Both the position numbers and the translations under genes were made by a program. This document shows positions 1 to 12,480 of a stretch of DNA of 64,000 bases, one piece after another. Source of the stretch: Cristatella mucedo (lineage: Eukaryota > Bryozoa > Phylactolaemata > Cristatellidae). How positions within the stretch are numbered: the stretch's first letter is position 1; each line of letters opens with the position of its first letter. Where the stretch lies: contig WPIO01000109.1 in assembly GCA_009760855.2 (NCBI GenBank), positions 593,001 to 657,000 on the forward strand, in the 5' to 3' direction. The notes beneath the pieces are model-generated. The model did not search any database. It was not told where the DNA came from and was given only the letters and a program-made list of their open reading frames with translations.

Positions 1-949
1 CTTCTGTTTCTCCGACTTCATTTCAATTTGTTACTGTCAAAATCAGTTTCTTCACTATGTGTGATTTCAACGTTTATTTTGATAACTTATCTGATGACAT
101 GAGTGTTAAATTTCGTGCACTTGCTGGCTAATTTTTTCCTGGAGCTTATTGTGCATGACCAAATTTTAATCGTGGGTCTCACAGTTGAAAACCTTTCTCC
201 GAAAACATTTTGCCGTCATTATCTAACATTGCCTGACTCTGCTCATCTGATCGCATTAGATTCCATTCAGCTTACAGTGTGTGCTCGCTTCTGCACCCAA
301 ATTCATTCGTGAATTGTAAAACCTTGGCATAAATCCAGTCACTTTGCATCGACGCTGTCCTTTCAAGAATGTCTGCTTCGCCTCCGCTCCTCTTACCCCC
401 TTCTGACCTGTCATAGTGGGTAGATCTCTGCATCAGGACACTAGCTGACATATATTACGAGGTTGCTTGCTAAGCTCACCGCGAGCTATCGCCCAGACGA
501 CTCACGGCTAAACACAGAACTTAAACTGGCTAGGGCTACTATGTGCAACTTTGAACAACATACAACAGATTATGAGTGACTGTCTATCGACTGCCATACC
601 AGAATTACTCCAGATTGCACAGATCGATCCAATAAAGCGCCAGTCTAGCTTCTATATGAACATCGCCGAATTCAAAGGACACAATCAGAAAATGGAGATT
701 TCTGCGATTGAACGTCTCCCCAATCGCTCTTATGCTCTTTCCTACACTATATTATTGATTCTCTAGCTTCTTTCTTCGGCAAGATAGACAAAATCGGACG
801 ATCGATCTCGAAGGAAGCATTTTTCAATCTGTACTCCCTCCATTTATAACCATCCCACTAGAATCTCTTTCCTCAATTCCATAAATATCTAATACCTCAA
901 TATCTACATTCAATGAGGTCGTGAGTAACCTTATCCAGAGGTTCATATA
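1..949. other. Intergenic DNA, nothing recognised
   Basis: Only short chance reading frames; no splice-consistent conserved protein segment or known repeat found. Confidence 0.5.
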
Positions 950-1020
950 GAATAATAATATGAAAATAATGCATTCGACATAAAGCCCTCAGAGAACTCA
1001 ATGTCTTTCTAGGCACGTTA
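950..1020 (-). mobile_element. LINE family A 3'-tail fragment
   Basis: Carries the reverse complement of the family-A tail and hairpin (AATAATAAT, CCCTCAGAGAACTC, TCTTTCTAGGC). About 70 bases, adjoining a SINE-2 copy. Confidence 0.55.
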
Positions 1021-1030
1021 AATTATAAAT

Positions 1031-1200
1031 ACTAGCCGATTTAGCAGCCTCTTTTTATACAGCGACAGAAGAGCCTTTATGGCTATCACCACAGCTTGCA
1101 GTGGCAACAAAGTATTGCCCACCACAGGATTCGAACCCACGACCTCAGAACCGAGACACTGAAAGCTGACCATGTGAAGCTTGACCGTGTGCCTCCTCGG
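1031..1200 (-). mobile_element. tRNA-derived SINE-2 copy
   Basis: The minus strand reads GTGGGTTCGAATCCTG, a perfect tRNA B box, followed by the SINE-2 body (TGGTGATAGCC...GGCTCTTCTGTCG, GCTGCTAAATCGGCTAGTA). Similar copies are at 31135-31325 and 35085-35270. Confidence 0.7.
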
Positions 1201-1319
1201 TTAAAAGAGTTTGATTGCTGCTTAGTAATAAATGGATGCAGAACAAAGTGCATAGGCAGACCCACAATGCCCCCCCCCCCAGATATTGGCTCCTTCATAG
1301 CAACCTAAACACGTGCACC

Positions 1320-1735
1320 AGTGTCAGCCCGCTCGTGCCTGCGGGTCCTCTATGGACGAATAATTAGCTCTTTCATTCAATTTTCATTAGAGACCGTTGA
1401 CAACAGAAGTGTTTTTCCCTCCGGTGCTAAACTGTGGAGCTCACTTCCACAATTCTTAGGCAACGCCATCTACTTGGCTGCTACCGCCGTTGGCTCAGCC
1501 TTTACATCCGTCTAGAGCTGCTACTTACTTGCTATTCGCTAACTAGACTGCTCTCCAGACTCAGCTATGTTTCTTAGTTTCTCTTTGTAGCCTGAGATGA
1601 AGTCTCTTGGCTACCGAACGCCTGCCAAAAGCCGGTCAGGCTTTCAATTAGCTACACAGCACATTTCTAAGCAGCATCGAAATAGTCTTTGTTGCTTTGC
1701 GGAGTTACAGACGGAGATGCGTTATATTTGTGACA
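1320..1735 (+). mobile_element. LINE family B 3' fragment
   Basis: Decayed end of a family-B LINE: the sequence resembling GDRSFSSAGPRLWNSLPQFL, then the 3' UTR ending in GAGTTACAGACGGAGATGCG. It abuts a family-A fragment at about 1740. Confidence 0.7.
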
Positions 1736-1739
1736 TTCC

Positions 1740-2540
1740 TGTTAATCCCACTCAGCCCTCGAGCATTTCGAATTCTCTACACACCCTTGCTGCATGTACC
1801 GTTGACATCCTACAATGTATGGCAGCGAACATGCTCCAAATAATTGACGAGGCAACCAAGTTACTAATTTTGGTCAAACTAAGTGTACTTGGGAAATTTT
1901 AAATCTAAACTTTCAATATCGGCTCTGAGTGCGTTTGTACTGCAGAATCTGCACGAAATCTAGGTTTACAGTGTCCAACATGATCATTTTCTTTTAAACT
2001 ATCATATCAGCGGAGCAGTCAAATTGCCTATTTCAGGCACATCACTGCAATAAATTTGCTCTTGCTTACACATGAATAGAGCATCTAAATTTTTTCCGAA
2101 GCATTTTTGACATATCGTCGCGATTACAGCAAGTAATACTAATTGTTTGCTGGTCTACGGGCCAATTCAATCAGGCACTTGCAGTCGGTCTAAAACTCTG
2201 CACCTAGGCTTGTCTGCAATAAACTTCGCAGATATCATATCGCAGCGATTCTCACCCACCAGCACTGGCTGCCGGTCAAGCAGCCAAGAGACTTAAAAGT
2301 TGTGGCGTACACTTTTAGGTTCTTCATTCTTTGGCTTCAGCATACCTACCAGATATAATCTGTCAGCAGGTTATGTATGGTGCCACCCTTTTCTGAATTT
2401 TAGCTATATCTCTTCCGAACCTCAACTTATTTAGTGACCGCGCCTTTCGCTCCAATGCACCCAAAGCATGTAACTCACTCACGACTGACGTCAAAAGTTT
2501 CATGACTTAGCGAAACTGTATTTAGCGGCAGTATTCAACT
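1740..2540 (+). mobile_element. LINE family A degenerate copy
   Basis: Fragments of the family-A frame in order: the CAGCCCTCGAGC segment after the YADD block, the MAANMLQIIDEATKLL-like stretch, the cysteine/leucine-rich C-terminal part and the FGDRAF-like end. Broken by frameshifts and lacking its 3' UTR. Confidence 0.65.
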
Positions 2541-2554
2541 ATTTCAGTAGGAGT

Positions 2555-3010
2555 TAGCGCATTAAGGACGAATCAAAGGGGCCCACTATATGCTTTCATA
2601 AATAGGGTCACTTCATGGGATGTCGTGACGCAAGTAGGAAGCGAGTTACCGAGTTTGGGAGCGTACGAACTAAATGCACGGTCTCCAAAGGATTTGAGGT
2701 TAATACGAGGTATAGATAAACATTTTTATTCTTAAAAGCGAGTGGTACGATGCTTGGCCTGGTGAGGCAGTAGATCTGATAGATAGGCTGGGGCCAAAGA
2801 ATGAAGGGACCTTAAATCTAGCGAAAATACTTTGAAGTCAATCAGTTGCTTGACTGTTAGCCAGTGCTGGTCGGCGCGAAGTGGCTTGATTCGGCAACTG
2901 TGACACTCACTACAGAGAAGCCTAGGTGTAGAGTTTTGCACCAGCTGTAAGCGACTGATTGAATGGGTAGGCCAGCAAGCAGAGTGACAGAAGTAAAAAC
3001 GGGATGCTTA
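2555..3010 (-). mobile_element. LINE family A fragment, tail-to-tail with the preceding copy
   Basis: Antisense to the C-terminal coding part of family A; the minus frame 2941-2732 keeps HWLTVKQLIDFKVFSLDLRS and LAPAYLSDLLPHQAKHRT. The 3' UTR is missing. It faces the plus-strand copy ending at 2540. Confidence 0.7.
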
Positions 3011-3690
3011 GCAAATTATACTGGCAATTTTTTCTAATATTAAATAAAATTCATACCCATCTTACAAATTTAAAAGACTGTTCATGAAATTGATACCCGG
3101 GCTTAATCAAGCGTTTTTCCAGGATATAGAAAACTTTGAAAGTCATTACTACGGAAACAAAAACGTGACGTGTGAATATCGGGAGTCTTCTAATAAAAGA
3201 AAGTTGGCTTGCATTATAGTTCCATTTTAATAATATTAACCTATTTCCAACTCGTTTTGACGAGTAATTCATGAATAAAATCTCAGTAAATTAGTTCTGA
3301 GTTTCAATCATTTGCCTTTTTTCTTATGTCATTTCAACCATATAAAACGATTTAGCTCGTTTTTTAATTGATTATACGAGTTTTTTCTTCAAGTTGAGCA
3401 CAGTCTTGGTCAGGAACGAAAGGTTGGGTTCTGAAAAAAAAATATATGTTATGATTTTGTATCCATAATAAAGTCTCAAATATGAACTACTACATGCTTT
3501 ATTTACAGAATCTCGAAATTATACGGAAAGAGATTCAGTTATCTGAGGGTGGTATTCAAATGTGTTACTTTAAAAAGAATCTTTACTAGTGGACGAAATT
3601 TAGCTGAGGATTTTACCAACATAATGAGTAGTGCAATGCTCAATTAACCCTCATACAGTTTTCCACATCTTTTACATTCTAAAAATAAAA
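3010..3690. other. AT-rich intergenic DNA, nothing recognised
   Basis: No conserved coding segment, tRNA or LINE match seen on either strand. Confidence 0.5.
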
Positions 3691-3694
3691 ATAA

Positions 3695-3840
3695 ATGAAT
3701 AATTCATTTGTATTGCGTCCCGAGAGACTTTAATCTCTATTCAGGCGCTTTACATTTGCCTAGGGCTCGAGCCCACGGCCTCAGCCAGGCCTTGGTCAGG
3801 GCGAGCACCTTAAACACTGGACCAAACCAGCTGGCAAAAA
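3695..3840 (-). mobile_element. tRNA-derived SINE-1 copy
   Basis: The minus strand shows a tRNA-like head (CCAGCTGGTTTGGTCCAG...GGTGCTCGCCCTGACC), a B-box-like GGGCTCGAGCCC, then AAAGCGCCTGAATAGAGATT and CTCTCGGGACGC, the SINE-1 tail that resembles the family-A hairpin. Confidence 0.7.
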
Positions 3841-4094
3841 TGCCAACTAAGTTTGTTGCAATTCATCTTTCACATAACTCTCATACCTTAAGTTATGAGC
3901 GATCTTGAAGGTATCTAGATCAGCAAAAAATGAAAATATAATTCATCTTTATGGCCCTATAAGAGAATATAACCTTGATCTACGCACTGTTCACGTGTCG
4001 CTTTTCTTAAGCCCGTTACCTTAATATTGATTTAATCTACATTGGTTCTTGTACTGACTTCATCAGTCTCAGTTTAGATAGTTCAATGAATTTT

Positions 4095-4938
4095 AAAATA
4101 ATAATAATATTAATAATGCACTTAATAAAGCGCCCTCAGAGAACTTAATGTCTTTCTAGGTGCTTTACATTTGCTGCAAAGGGAAATGCAATTGAATGGT
4201 GAGTAATATCATGCTTGATAAACAAACAACATGAATAACATTTTTAGGGATTACATGCACAGGCTCACCTTGCAAATGTGGTAAGTGGCAGCATCTACAG
4301 TGTGAACACGCATAAGCACATGAAGGACGTATCACGGGGACCCACTAACTGCTGTCCTTAATAGGTGTGTTTTAAGTTCTTTTTAAACGTGACTTGACTG
4401 TGGAGCTGATGTGGTCGTCTAAAGGGAGGTAACTTTGGAAATGACATCTAGATTTCGAGCTTATTCATCAGGAGATATGCTGGCATAGCCAATTTTGAGC
4501 TTCAGCCTTTCGAATTTTAAATCATCCTGGGTTCGCCTATAATGAGTAAGTTAGTTTTATCAACGTTTAGTTTTAGAAAATGTTCTGCCATCAATGTGCG
4601 GATGTCATGAATACATGCAGCAAGTGAGTTGAGAGAATTGCATGTGCTCAAAGGCTGGGAGGGACCAGAGGGAAGGTTCAATTGAGTGTCATCCGCATAG
4701 AAGTGAAAGCCTAGATTGTGCTCTGCAATCATCTCAGCAAGAGGGAGACTAGAAACCGTGACAAGAATCGGACCTAGCACTGAGCCCTGACGTACCCCAT
4801 ATTTCAGAGATACCACGGATGATCTTTGTCTATTCACGTCAATACTGTGGAGTCTGCCACTAAGATAAGACCTGAACCATTGCAGAGCAGTGCCAGTGAG
4901 GCCCAGGCGAGATGAGAGGCGCTCTAGAAGAACTTTGT
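4095..4938 (-). mobile_element. LINE family A copy with internal deletion
   Basis: On the minus strand, from the 5' side: part of the reverse transcriptase (frame 4837-4517, YGVRQGSVLGP, FYADDTQLNL), then a jump near 4390-4430 straight to the 3' end of the frame, the 3' UTR, hairpin and (ATT)-type tail at 4095. Frameshifts are present. Confidence 0.8.
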
Positions 4939-4939
4939 G

Positions 4940-6155
4940 AGAACTCTGTGAAACGTACTTGAAATGAACTCCGTGAAATGAACTTAAAAGAACTCTGTGA
5001 AAATAAGCTCGGCATGTTAGCTCACATGCATTGTAAACGGTAAGGAAACGTGGGAACTAGGAGTATTATATTTATTGACATGAAAGTTGGTAATATTAAT
5101 TCCCTCGAGAAAGTTTGTGCAAGAACAAAGTTTTTTCACGTGAAATTTATCTGTCAATACGTAATGGCCTAACTGCACTATACCATATATTTGCATCATT
5201 TTCTTGTTATTGGAACAAACCACTAGTATTGGGGAGACGCCATCAGCTGGATATAGAGAAAGAGAATCTAGGACAAAATTTTTTAAGGTGAATCTAGTAA
5301 ATAGGCAAATCTTTATTTGCTTATTCATGGGAACGTTAGAGAGCCAAGTTGCTTGCGAGCCAGAAAGAAGCCTTCATATCAGTTTTGCTGTAGCGTTTTA
5401 CCTTGCACTTTTTTAAGAATTAAATCTCACCTGACAGATAATTGATAGATCCGGAAACAATATTTTATTTCTGGAATGAATTATCGGTTAAAGTCAAGCG
5501 ATCAATTCAATGACTGTATTATTCTTTCTGCCATGTTGTGAAGGTAGTAAATGCAAGTGAAAACCAAAAATTTAGTTTAAGTATACAAATTGCGAAATGA
5601 ACTAGTAACGATCATTAATTTCACAACTTGGGCATGCAAATAAGCCACGAAGAATTTAGTCTCTGATTTTTTATAATCAAATTCCGGTGTATCAAAAAGC
5701 ATATGATTGAGTCTAGCTTTAACAGCCTGCCCCTACAGTTAGTGCTCATGAGGTGCTGAGCTTGCTGTTAAAGACCCTGATTTCGGGTTCGTGTCCTGCA
5801 GTAGGCGATCCTGTAGAGTCCAATGCAAGCAGTCGTGGTAATCGTCATGGCTATTGTGCAGCTATATAATGGATAATGAATGATAATGGTCAATCAGCAA
5901 GCCTATAGAATTTAATTTTAAAAGTTTCATAATGAGTTATTACCACAATATTCAGTAAGTATGTGCAGGTCTCGGATAAGAGAATACAGTTCATCTGACA
6001 GTCTTGAAAGATGCAAAGCTCTATAACCAGAGGATTTGCGTTGTAACATAGTCCTGATGCTCTGTTAGTTTATGAACATGTGAAGTAGCATCATTAATGG
6101 TATTCGTCTACTTGCAGATGAAACTTTATCTGAAATCCTACTGCTTAATAATAAT
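4940..6155. other. Intergenic DNA with a possible old SINE-2
   Basis: Mostly unrecognised. Around 5705-5880 the plus strand resembles SINE-2 (a GGGTTCGTGTCCTGC B-box-like motif followed by a TGGCTATTGTGCAG body), but it is too decayed for certainty. Confidence 0.35.
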
Positions 6156-6159
6156 GGTA

Positions 6160-7290
6160 GTAATTCATTTTACATAGTTCCCTCAGAGAACTCGATCTCT
6201 TTCTAGGTACTTTACATTTACTTCGAAAAGCGCACGAACCAGTGGTTAGTGGTAACATGCTCAATGAAGAACAAGCATGACATGGCTAAAGGTGAAGTGC
6301 ATAGGATCGGCATGCGTAAATGGCTAGTGGCAGCATGCACAGTGTCGGCGCACGCAAGCACATAAAGGACAAATCACACGGACCAAAACAGTTCTGTGAC
6401 AAATGCATGCTTTGTTAGCTTCTTTTCAAATGTGGTCAAGTCGGCTACGTCATGATGCAAGTCAAAAGTGACTTCCGGGCTTTGGGAGCGTGCAAACTTA
6501 GAGCCCATCTCAAAAACAGATTTCAGGCTCGTACCAGGTAAAGGTAACCTATTAGATTCAGAATCAGGCGATACAATGCTTAGCCTAGGTGGAGTAGATC
6601 TGACAATTAGGCTGAAGCCACAGAATGAAGGGACCTAAAAGTGAGTGATACAATCTTGAAGTATGTGAGTTGCTTGACTGGAAGCCAGTGCAGGCCAGCA
6701 AAAAGTGCTGTGATGTTTCAGCTGCGAAGCTCATGACAGACAATCTTAGCTTTAAAGTTTTTCACCGGCTGTTGGTGTCTGATTGCACAGGCCAGTAGAT
6801 CGGCAAGCAGAGAGTCAAGTCAAGATAGGATTTCACAAATGCATGGACTAATATATACGTGGTATCATTGTCTAAAGAAGCTCAAATTTTAGCAACATTA
6901 TGTAGCTGAAAGTAGGCAGACTTGATTGCCGAGCTGATGTGGTTGTCTAACGAAAGGTCACTTCGGATTATGACGCCTAGATTTCGTGCAGATTTAATAG
7001 AAGATACACTGGGAGAGCCGATTTTGAGCGTTAGCCTTTCCAGTTTCTGAATCACATTTGGTTTGCCCATAGCTAGTAAGTTAGCTTTTTCATCATTCAA
7101 TTTAGTAAAGTTTGCCACCATCCATGAGCAGATCCATCAATACATGAAGCAAAAGAGAGAATTCGACGTGCTGGATGACTGAGATGGGTCAAAAAGCAAA
7201 GGTACGGCTGAGTGGCCGCAGCATAAAAGTGAAAGCCTATATTGTGCATCGAAACAACACCAGCAATAGGAAGAGTATTATTAACCTTGA
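6160..7290 (-). mobile_element. LINE family A degenerate copy
   Basis: The minus strand runs from a broken YADD block (HNIGFHFYAAATQPYLCF, catalytic aspartates lost) through KLNDEKANLLAMGKP and SARNLGVIIRSDLSLDNHIS to the C-terminal end, 3' UTR and hairpin near 6165-6225. Confidence 0.75.
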
Positions 7291-7299
7291 AAGTTGTTG

Positions 7300-7490
7300 G
7301 TGGTTCGTTGGGATTCGTCATTCCACGGCAGTGCACGTGCCTGCTTACACTATGCCTGCTGCTTGCGGGTGTTACCACCAAACATTTAGTAATGTCGTCT
7401 GTGCAACATCTGTTAAGTGCCTAGAGAGAGATTCAATTCTTTGAGGGGGCTTTTTAAATGTATTATCATAATTATTAAAACATATATATA
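7300..7490 (+). mobile_element. LINE family A 3' end
   Basis: 3' UTR (GATTCGTCATTC, CTGCTTACACTATG) and hairpin region GTGCCTAGAGAGAGATTC...TTTGAGGGGGCTTT followed by an AT-rich tail. Oriented opposite to the copy ending at 7290. Confidence 0.6.
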
Positions 7491-7514
7491 TTGATCAAAG
7501 TTCTAATAAAGCAT

Positions 7515-7605
7515 ACGTGCAGTGCCTAGAGAGAGATTAAGTTTTTTAGGGCGACTTACAAATTTATCATTAATAATAGTACTATCATTATTTAATTGAT
7601 ATTAT
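7515..7605 (+). mobile_element. Second family A tail fragment
   Basis: Another hairpin-like block, GTGCCTAGAGAGAGATTAAG and TTAGGGCGACTT, followed by ATT-rich sequence; a second, shorter 3' end just downstream of the first. Confidence 0.5.
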
Positions 7606-7889
7606 TTATTATTATATAATATGGTTATTATGGGGCCAACTGCTGTCAAGTAGGCCCATGGCCTAGTTTCCAGGTCGTAAGTTATCAAAATTTCTCGGTT
7701 ACCCAAACAATCATAAATTACATTGCTCATACCTGACCTTATTGCGAGTGTTTCACAAAGTGTTTGTCATTTCAAAGTCAACGGCCAAGCTAACAGTTCA
7801 TTATAGCAGAGCATGTCAGTCCGAAGAATAAACTCTTCGTATATCAAATTATCCTGCATTGTCCTTCAAGAAGTTCAGGTCAAGGACCA

Positions 7890-8030
7890 TGCTAGCCCAG
7901 GAGCTATGGCGCTATTTCTTCACAACCGAGGTCGTGGGTTGAAATCGTGCTGTGGGCATCGATCCTTTATTACTAGGCTGTGCTGATAGCCGTCAAGTTC
8001 TCTCCACCGTTATGATTCAAATGACTCTGT
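7890..8030 (+). mobile_element. tRNA-derived SINE-2 copy (decayed)
   Basis: Plus strand: GAGGTCGTGGGTTGAAATCGTGC (altered B box), GATCCTTTATTACTAGGC and GATAGCCGTCAAG, matching the SINE-2 body. Confidence 0.5.
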
Positions 8031-8039
8031 TAAATCAGG

Positions 8040-9600
8040 TATTTTATAATCACTATTATTAGTATATTAAAGTATGTGGAATCGAAAGCTTCTGTTGCGG
8101 ATACTAACTGGCGAATTTATTATGATTATAATAAGTCACAGACCTTTGAGAGTCCATCGTTGATGAAACCGGGCTGAGCCGGCAAGCGAAAGCATCGATT
8201 GCATGAAGCTACTACGCTCTTGGTTTGAACTTGAAGCGACTTTGGCTGAATCGGGTACCGCTATTTTTACGAGCCTTCCCCGGATGATGAATCAGAGCCG
8301 ATGCTGATTCGCCAGCTCAGGGGCGAATTCCGGTAGAAAAAAAAACGATGTGGCATGTTTAACATGTTTAGCCTGTAAGAGCTCTAAGGCAGCACGTGGC
8401 TCGCTGGCAGCTCACCAGAATGCGATTTTGATTGGCTGCCGAGAGCTATCTGCTGCAGAAATAAACAGGTAGATAAACGATACACCTGTTCTGGTATGGT
8501 ATGATGTCTAGTTTTTACACGTTTGAAAGAGCACTTCGATAAATGGCCTCCCAAGTTAAGCAAATTCACTCGCATCAAAAGGTTAGTCCGGAAACCAGAG
8601 CCGCGTGCCTATTTTAAGGAGAGAAAACTAAGAATTCGGCCAGCTGCACATGCAAGCAACCGAAAGCCCAAGGATCGGCTCACGAGCGTTCTGTGGAGCA
8701 AAATTTAAAAGGAAAGACAACCGCGATGGCAAGGTTGGTTTTCGGGTTTAGGTTTTACGAGTTAGGGTTTAGTGTCGAGATTTTACAGAAAAAACTTGAA
8801 ACTAGAAAGATAGAAAGATAGATCAAAACTCAAGCACAAACGACTTAGCATTACTTAGGTACAGACCGCTGAAAAGCCAGAGGCACCCTATTTTTGCAAT
8901 AAAGGGCTATGCGTCGGCACCCAAATAATCACCGGAAGTGAGCGGCCGACCAGTGGCAAACGTGCAATCGTCGCCCGACTGCATTGCTTTTCTGAGTGTG
9001 CTAAGAAAGCCGAGGCTTCGGGCTGTCCATGTGCTAATGAATTGCAGTCATAATAACCGCTTCTGAGCCTTCGTATTACAAATGCAGGATTACAGAAAGC
9101 TTGTCACAGCTTTTTTGCTACTGCACCCTCTAGTAGCGTCAGTGTGCATCGAGCGATCTCCTTCTGAAATCACGACGCTTTCAAATCCAAAGAGGAACAA
9201 TTGATGAATGCTTCAGCAATGCTTCTAAATCTAATGAAAACGAATAGCTGCCAATAAATTAAGATCATGGTGATGGTGCAATATGATTAGGGATCAGCCT
9301 TTTGTGTGTGCAGTAACGAAATATTTGGCTACTTCGCTCCTTTAAGAAGGCGTCCGTTAAGTATTCTACATATTTTGTGATGCCGTGAGAGAGACAGCAT
9401 CTGGCTCAGAGGTACATTGTTCTGCTAATGAACTCATTTGTTAAAGCAGGAAAAGGTGAATGGTGTGTGCTGACCTAAACTTGGTCTTTACAAACCCTCA
9501 AGCTCAAGACATCGTGTGACTTACGTAAAGTCCGGCGTTTACCGGGATTTTGAAAACCGCAGACCGAATAGAATCGCGGGCGAAAGCGTGAACGGGACAT
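8040..9600. other. Intergenic DNA, nothing recognised
   Basis: Short frames only (for example 8523-8708), with no recognisable domain or repeat. Confidence 0.5.
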
Positions 9601-9664
9601 GCGTGTACACACCTGCGTGTACACACCTGCGTGTACACACCTTCGTGTACACACCTGCGTGTAC
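9601..9664. repeat. 14-bp minisatellite
   Basis: Four full and one partial copy of GCGTGTACACACCT, with one variant unit. Each unit includes the self-complementary GTGTACAC. Confidence 0.9.
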
Positions 9665-10800
9665 CGTTGCTGTAGTGCTCAAGTCGCTAGTCGTACTCCA
9701 ATGCTAGGGCCGCAACAAGTATTTGTCGCATGTCGGCAACGTCGAAATCTCTACAGTACCAACTACAGAAGTCATGAGGAGTCGTCGAAGTGACAGTGAC
9801 TAGTTTGCAGTGGCACCTCTGTCCATGCCATACTTTCAAGAACTAAAACTTCATGATGCTAAACATGGCCTAACACAGAACTGTACTGGCCAACTGTACA
9901 CCTTAGTTTATATGGTCATCTAACAAAATGTCATTGTTGAACAGTTTATTTAATAATATTTTCACCCGGTGTCAATTCAGATTGCCTGGCCAAGCATATT
10001 TAAAGGTTAAAAATCTTCTCTTCAGCTAGCTCGTGCGGTGTTTTATTTTCTCCCGCAACTGTAGTAACGAAATATGTTTCTAAACTTTAGCCACCCGCAG
10101 CTGGAAAAAAATGTTATAGGAAAAACTGCAACAACTATGTGGCACTCCTACGGCCGTCACCAGCATGTTCTGAACGAGAGTCCTCTTTGGAAAATGAGGG
10201 CACATGAGGCAGAACTTGTCCTTGCCGAGGCTGATGGCGATGTGCTGGCTTCGGTAAGCATGGTCACTGGAATCGTGATTGCGGAGGCACTCCAATCTAT
10301 GCAATCATGCCCACGGTAGCAGGATTGATGAATTGAATTACTGAATTAATGAAGAAGGCCCGTGCCCTATTGCAATATGATAAATCGCTGCTGAGTAAAG
10401 AGGCAAAGGAAATAATTTCCCGCTTTTGACTAGAGTGACTTTTCCAGCACACTTATAGTTTTGGGTTTTGGTCCGGATATATGAGCACGCTATGACTTCT
10501 GACGTACGGGCTATATTGCAGCAGTCGCTCCGTGCCACTGACGCCATCGATATGGCGTCGCGGCATAACTTGTGACGAACGAGCTACAGTAGCGAAAATA
10601 GTTGACATAAATCAAAAGTAGGTTACTGAGTCAAATATAGCAGTATTTAAATAAATTTGTGTTATGTCGCCTAGGGCTCGAAAACATTGCTCTTCAACAA
10701 CCTCTCTCCGCTCGGTTGCTTCATCACTCATTTCTAGACCCTTTCAACATAACATTCATTTACATACTACTAAGCAGTAAGTAGTAAGCAGTTTTAGAAA
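9665..10800. other. Intergenic DNA, nothing recognised
   Basis: The overlapping frames at 10074-10319 (+) and 10080-10304 (-) show no known motif and are probably chance. Confidence 0.45.
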
Positions 10801-12450
10801 AGCTAATGAAGTAAGAAAAGCAGTTTAATAATTTATGTTCTTCTACTTTTGGATATTATCGTTGTGTTATATGATATTAATATTGTATAGAGAATGGAAA
10901 AACCGCAGATCAGTTTGACCTTTCCCTGTCCAAAAGAAATGTAACGCTTACCAATTTATTAGGTAAATTCACTTTGATATTTCAACTGAAGTCATGGACG
11001 TAATAGTCAGTACCACAGGTGGTTACGGTAAATATATGAATGCAAGAGATGAAGAAGCTTTCAGACACTATGTTTGAATATAACCTCGGATCATTCATCG
11101 AATTACAAGCGTATTAAATGAAAAGATTACTATAGTATGCAATGGAAGTAATGATTATGCCAGACACAATTGTAAAAAAATCTAAATCGAGGTGATACAA
11201 GAACTTTCTATTTAAGAAACCGAAAAACGTATTTTCTATTATTCTTCTAATAATAATAATCTCAATTCAAAATCAAAATTCGTTAGGGATTCTCTTCTTT
11301 AGCTTAATAATTATTGAGCAAAGTTTGATTATATCACTTTCTAAATGTTAAAAAAGCTTAAAGAAGTAGATCATATGTATCGAAGGTCTGCAAATGATTG
11401 GAAGGTTATATTTTATTCTTTACTCCTCAAGAAACGGATAGGTACAAAAAAGAATACAAAACATTACATGAAATTTACTGTGCTTTAGTGATTAGGAATA
11501 GAAATACTTGCTGGAAAATTGTTGAAGATATGAAACTTAAAGTGAGAAAAGAAAAGCTAGAACATTTAATGCGTTTTTTAAGGAATTGGGATAAGAAAAA
11601 GGATTTAAAGCTGCAGAATATTTACGCAACCAATTACTAGAACAAGATGATGATGATTATGAATTATAATTTTTAGTTTTATATAAAATGTCTGACCTCC
11701 GGAAAAAGAATGCCAACCAAGGATATGAAGTAGTTGTGCAGTTCAACACTAAAGTCAGATTTTGTCTACCAAAGCTAACAAAGGTAAGATATACTTTAAA
11801 ATTTATTAGCATAGTAATAGTTTAAGGAGTAATAACTGATATTACATATATACTTTTTGTTCCTGATCTATCTCATGTAATTCCAATTTTTGCACCAGTA
11901 TCTACAATTTTATTAACAGTTGATGATGTCCCTGCTGAAATCAAGAAACGTAAAAGATCAACTCTAGAATCAAATTTAAAGTTTACTTTAAAGATCACAC
12001 ATGCATTGCCAATTGAAATAATAACAAAAGAAGAGTTTGAAGATATTATGAAAGATTCCTATGAGATATAAGGTTCACGTAAAGCAATTACTCTTGCTTG
12101 ATAACTTGTAATTCCTCTAACAAAACTTCTGTTTTCATCATAAAGGAAATATCTAACTGGTTGGTCTTTCATTTCCACTATTCTAACAATCCTACTTTTT
12201 GTCAAACTCAATATCGGATCTGTAGATCTTCCTCTTTTGCATTTTTTTCTTTACCTGGTTCTAGTAAGTATCTAACAGTTGTTCCAAGGTCTAATAAATC
12301 TTCATGTTCTCCCACTTTTCTATGGTACACTGGTTTCTTTAGTGTATCTCTTCCTTTTTATAGCTTTAGCTGGTTTTTCTCCTATTGACCTTGTGATAAT
12401 ATTGAGGTAATCTAAAATCCTAGGCAGATTCTTAATCCATTCTTTATTTC
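10800..12450. other. AT-rich island, possible remnant of another mobile element
   Basis: Clearly more AT-rich than its surroundings. Plus-strand frames include 11398-11640 (80 codons, lysine-rich, unidentified) and an ATG-less frame at about 11852-12071 (IPIFAPVSTILLTVDDVPAE). The minus strand at 12480-12070 encodes an integrase-tail-like segment, annotated separately. The two orientations suggest a decayed multi-gene element or overlapping insertions. Function unknown. Confidence 0.35.
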
Positions 12451-12480
12451 TGGTCTAATCTTCTTTATTCAGACTTTCTA
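12070..12480 (-). pseudogene. Integrase C-terminal-like remnant
   Basis: Read on the minus strand across two or more frames, it gives YRKVGEHEDLLDLGTTVRYL, then STDPILSLTKSRIVRIVEMK, DQPVRYFLYDENR and SFVRG. This pattern (charged V-R-L start, W/L-x-I-x-RI centre, QPV-Y-L, then FVR) resembles the tail of retrovirus-type integrases carried by metazoan mobile elements. Frameshifts and stops make it a pseudogene; the family is not certain. Confidence 0.35.

Noticed and set aside
1096-1308. 70-codon frames on both strands around a poly-C run
   Set aside because: They are readings of the SINE-2 copy at 1031-1200 and its flank.
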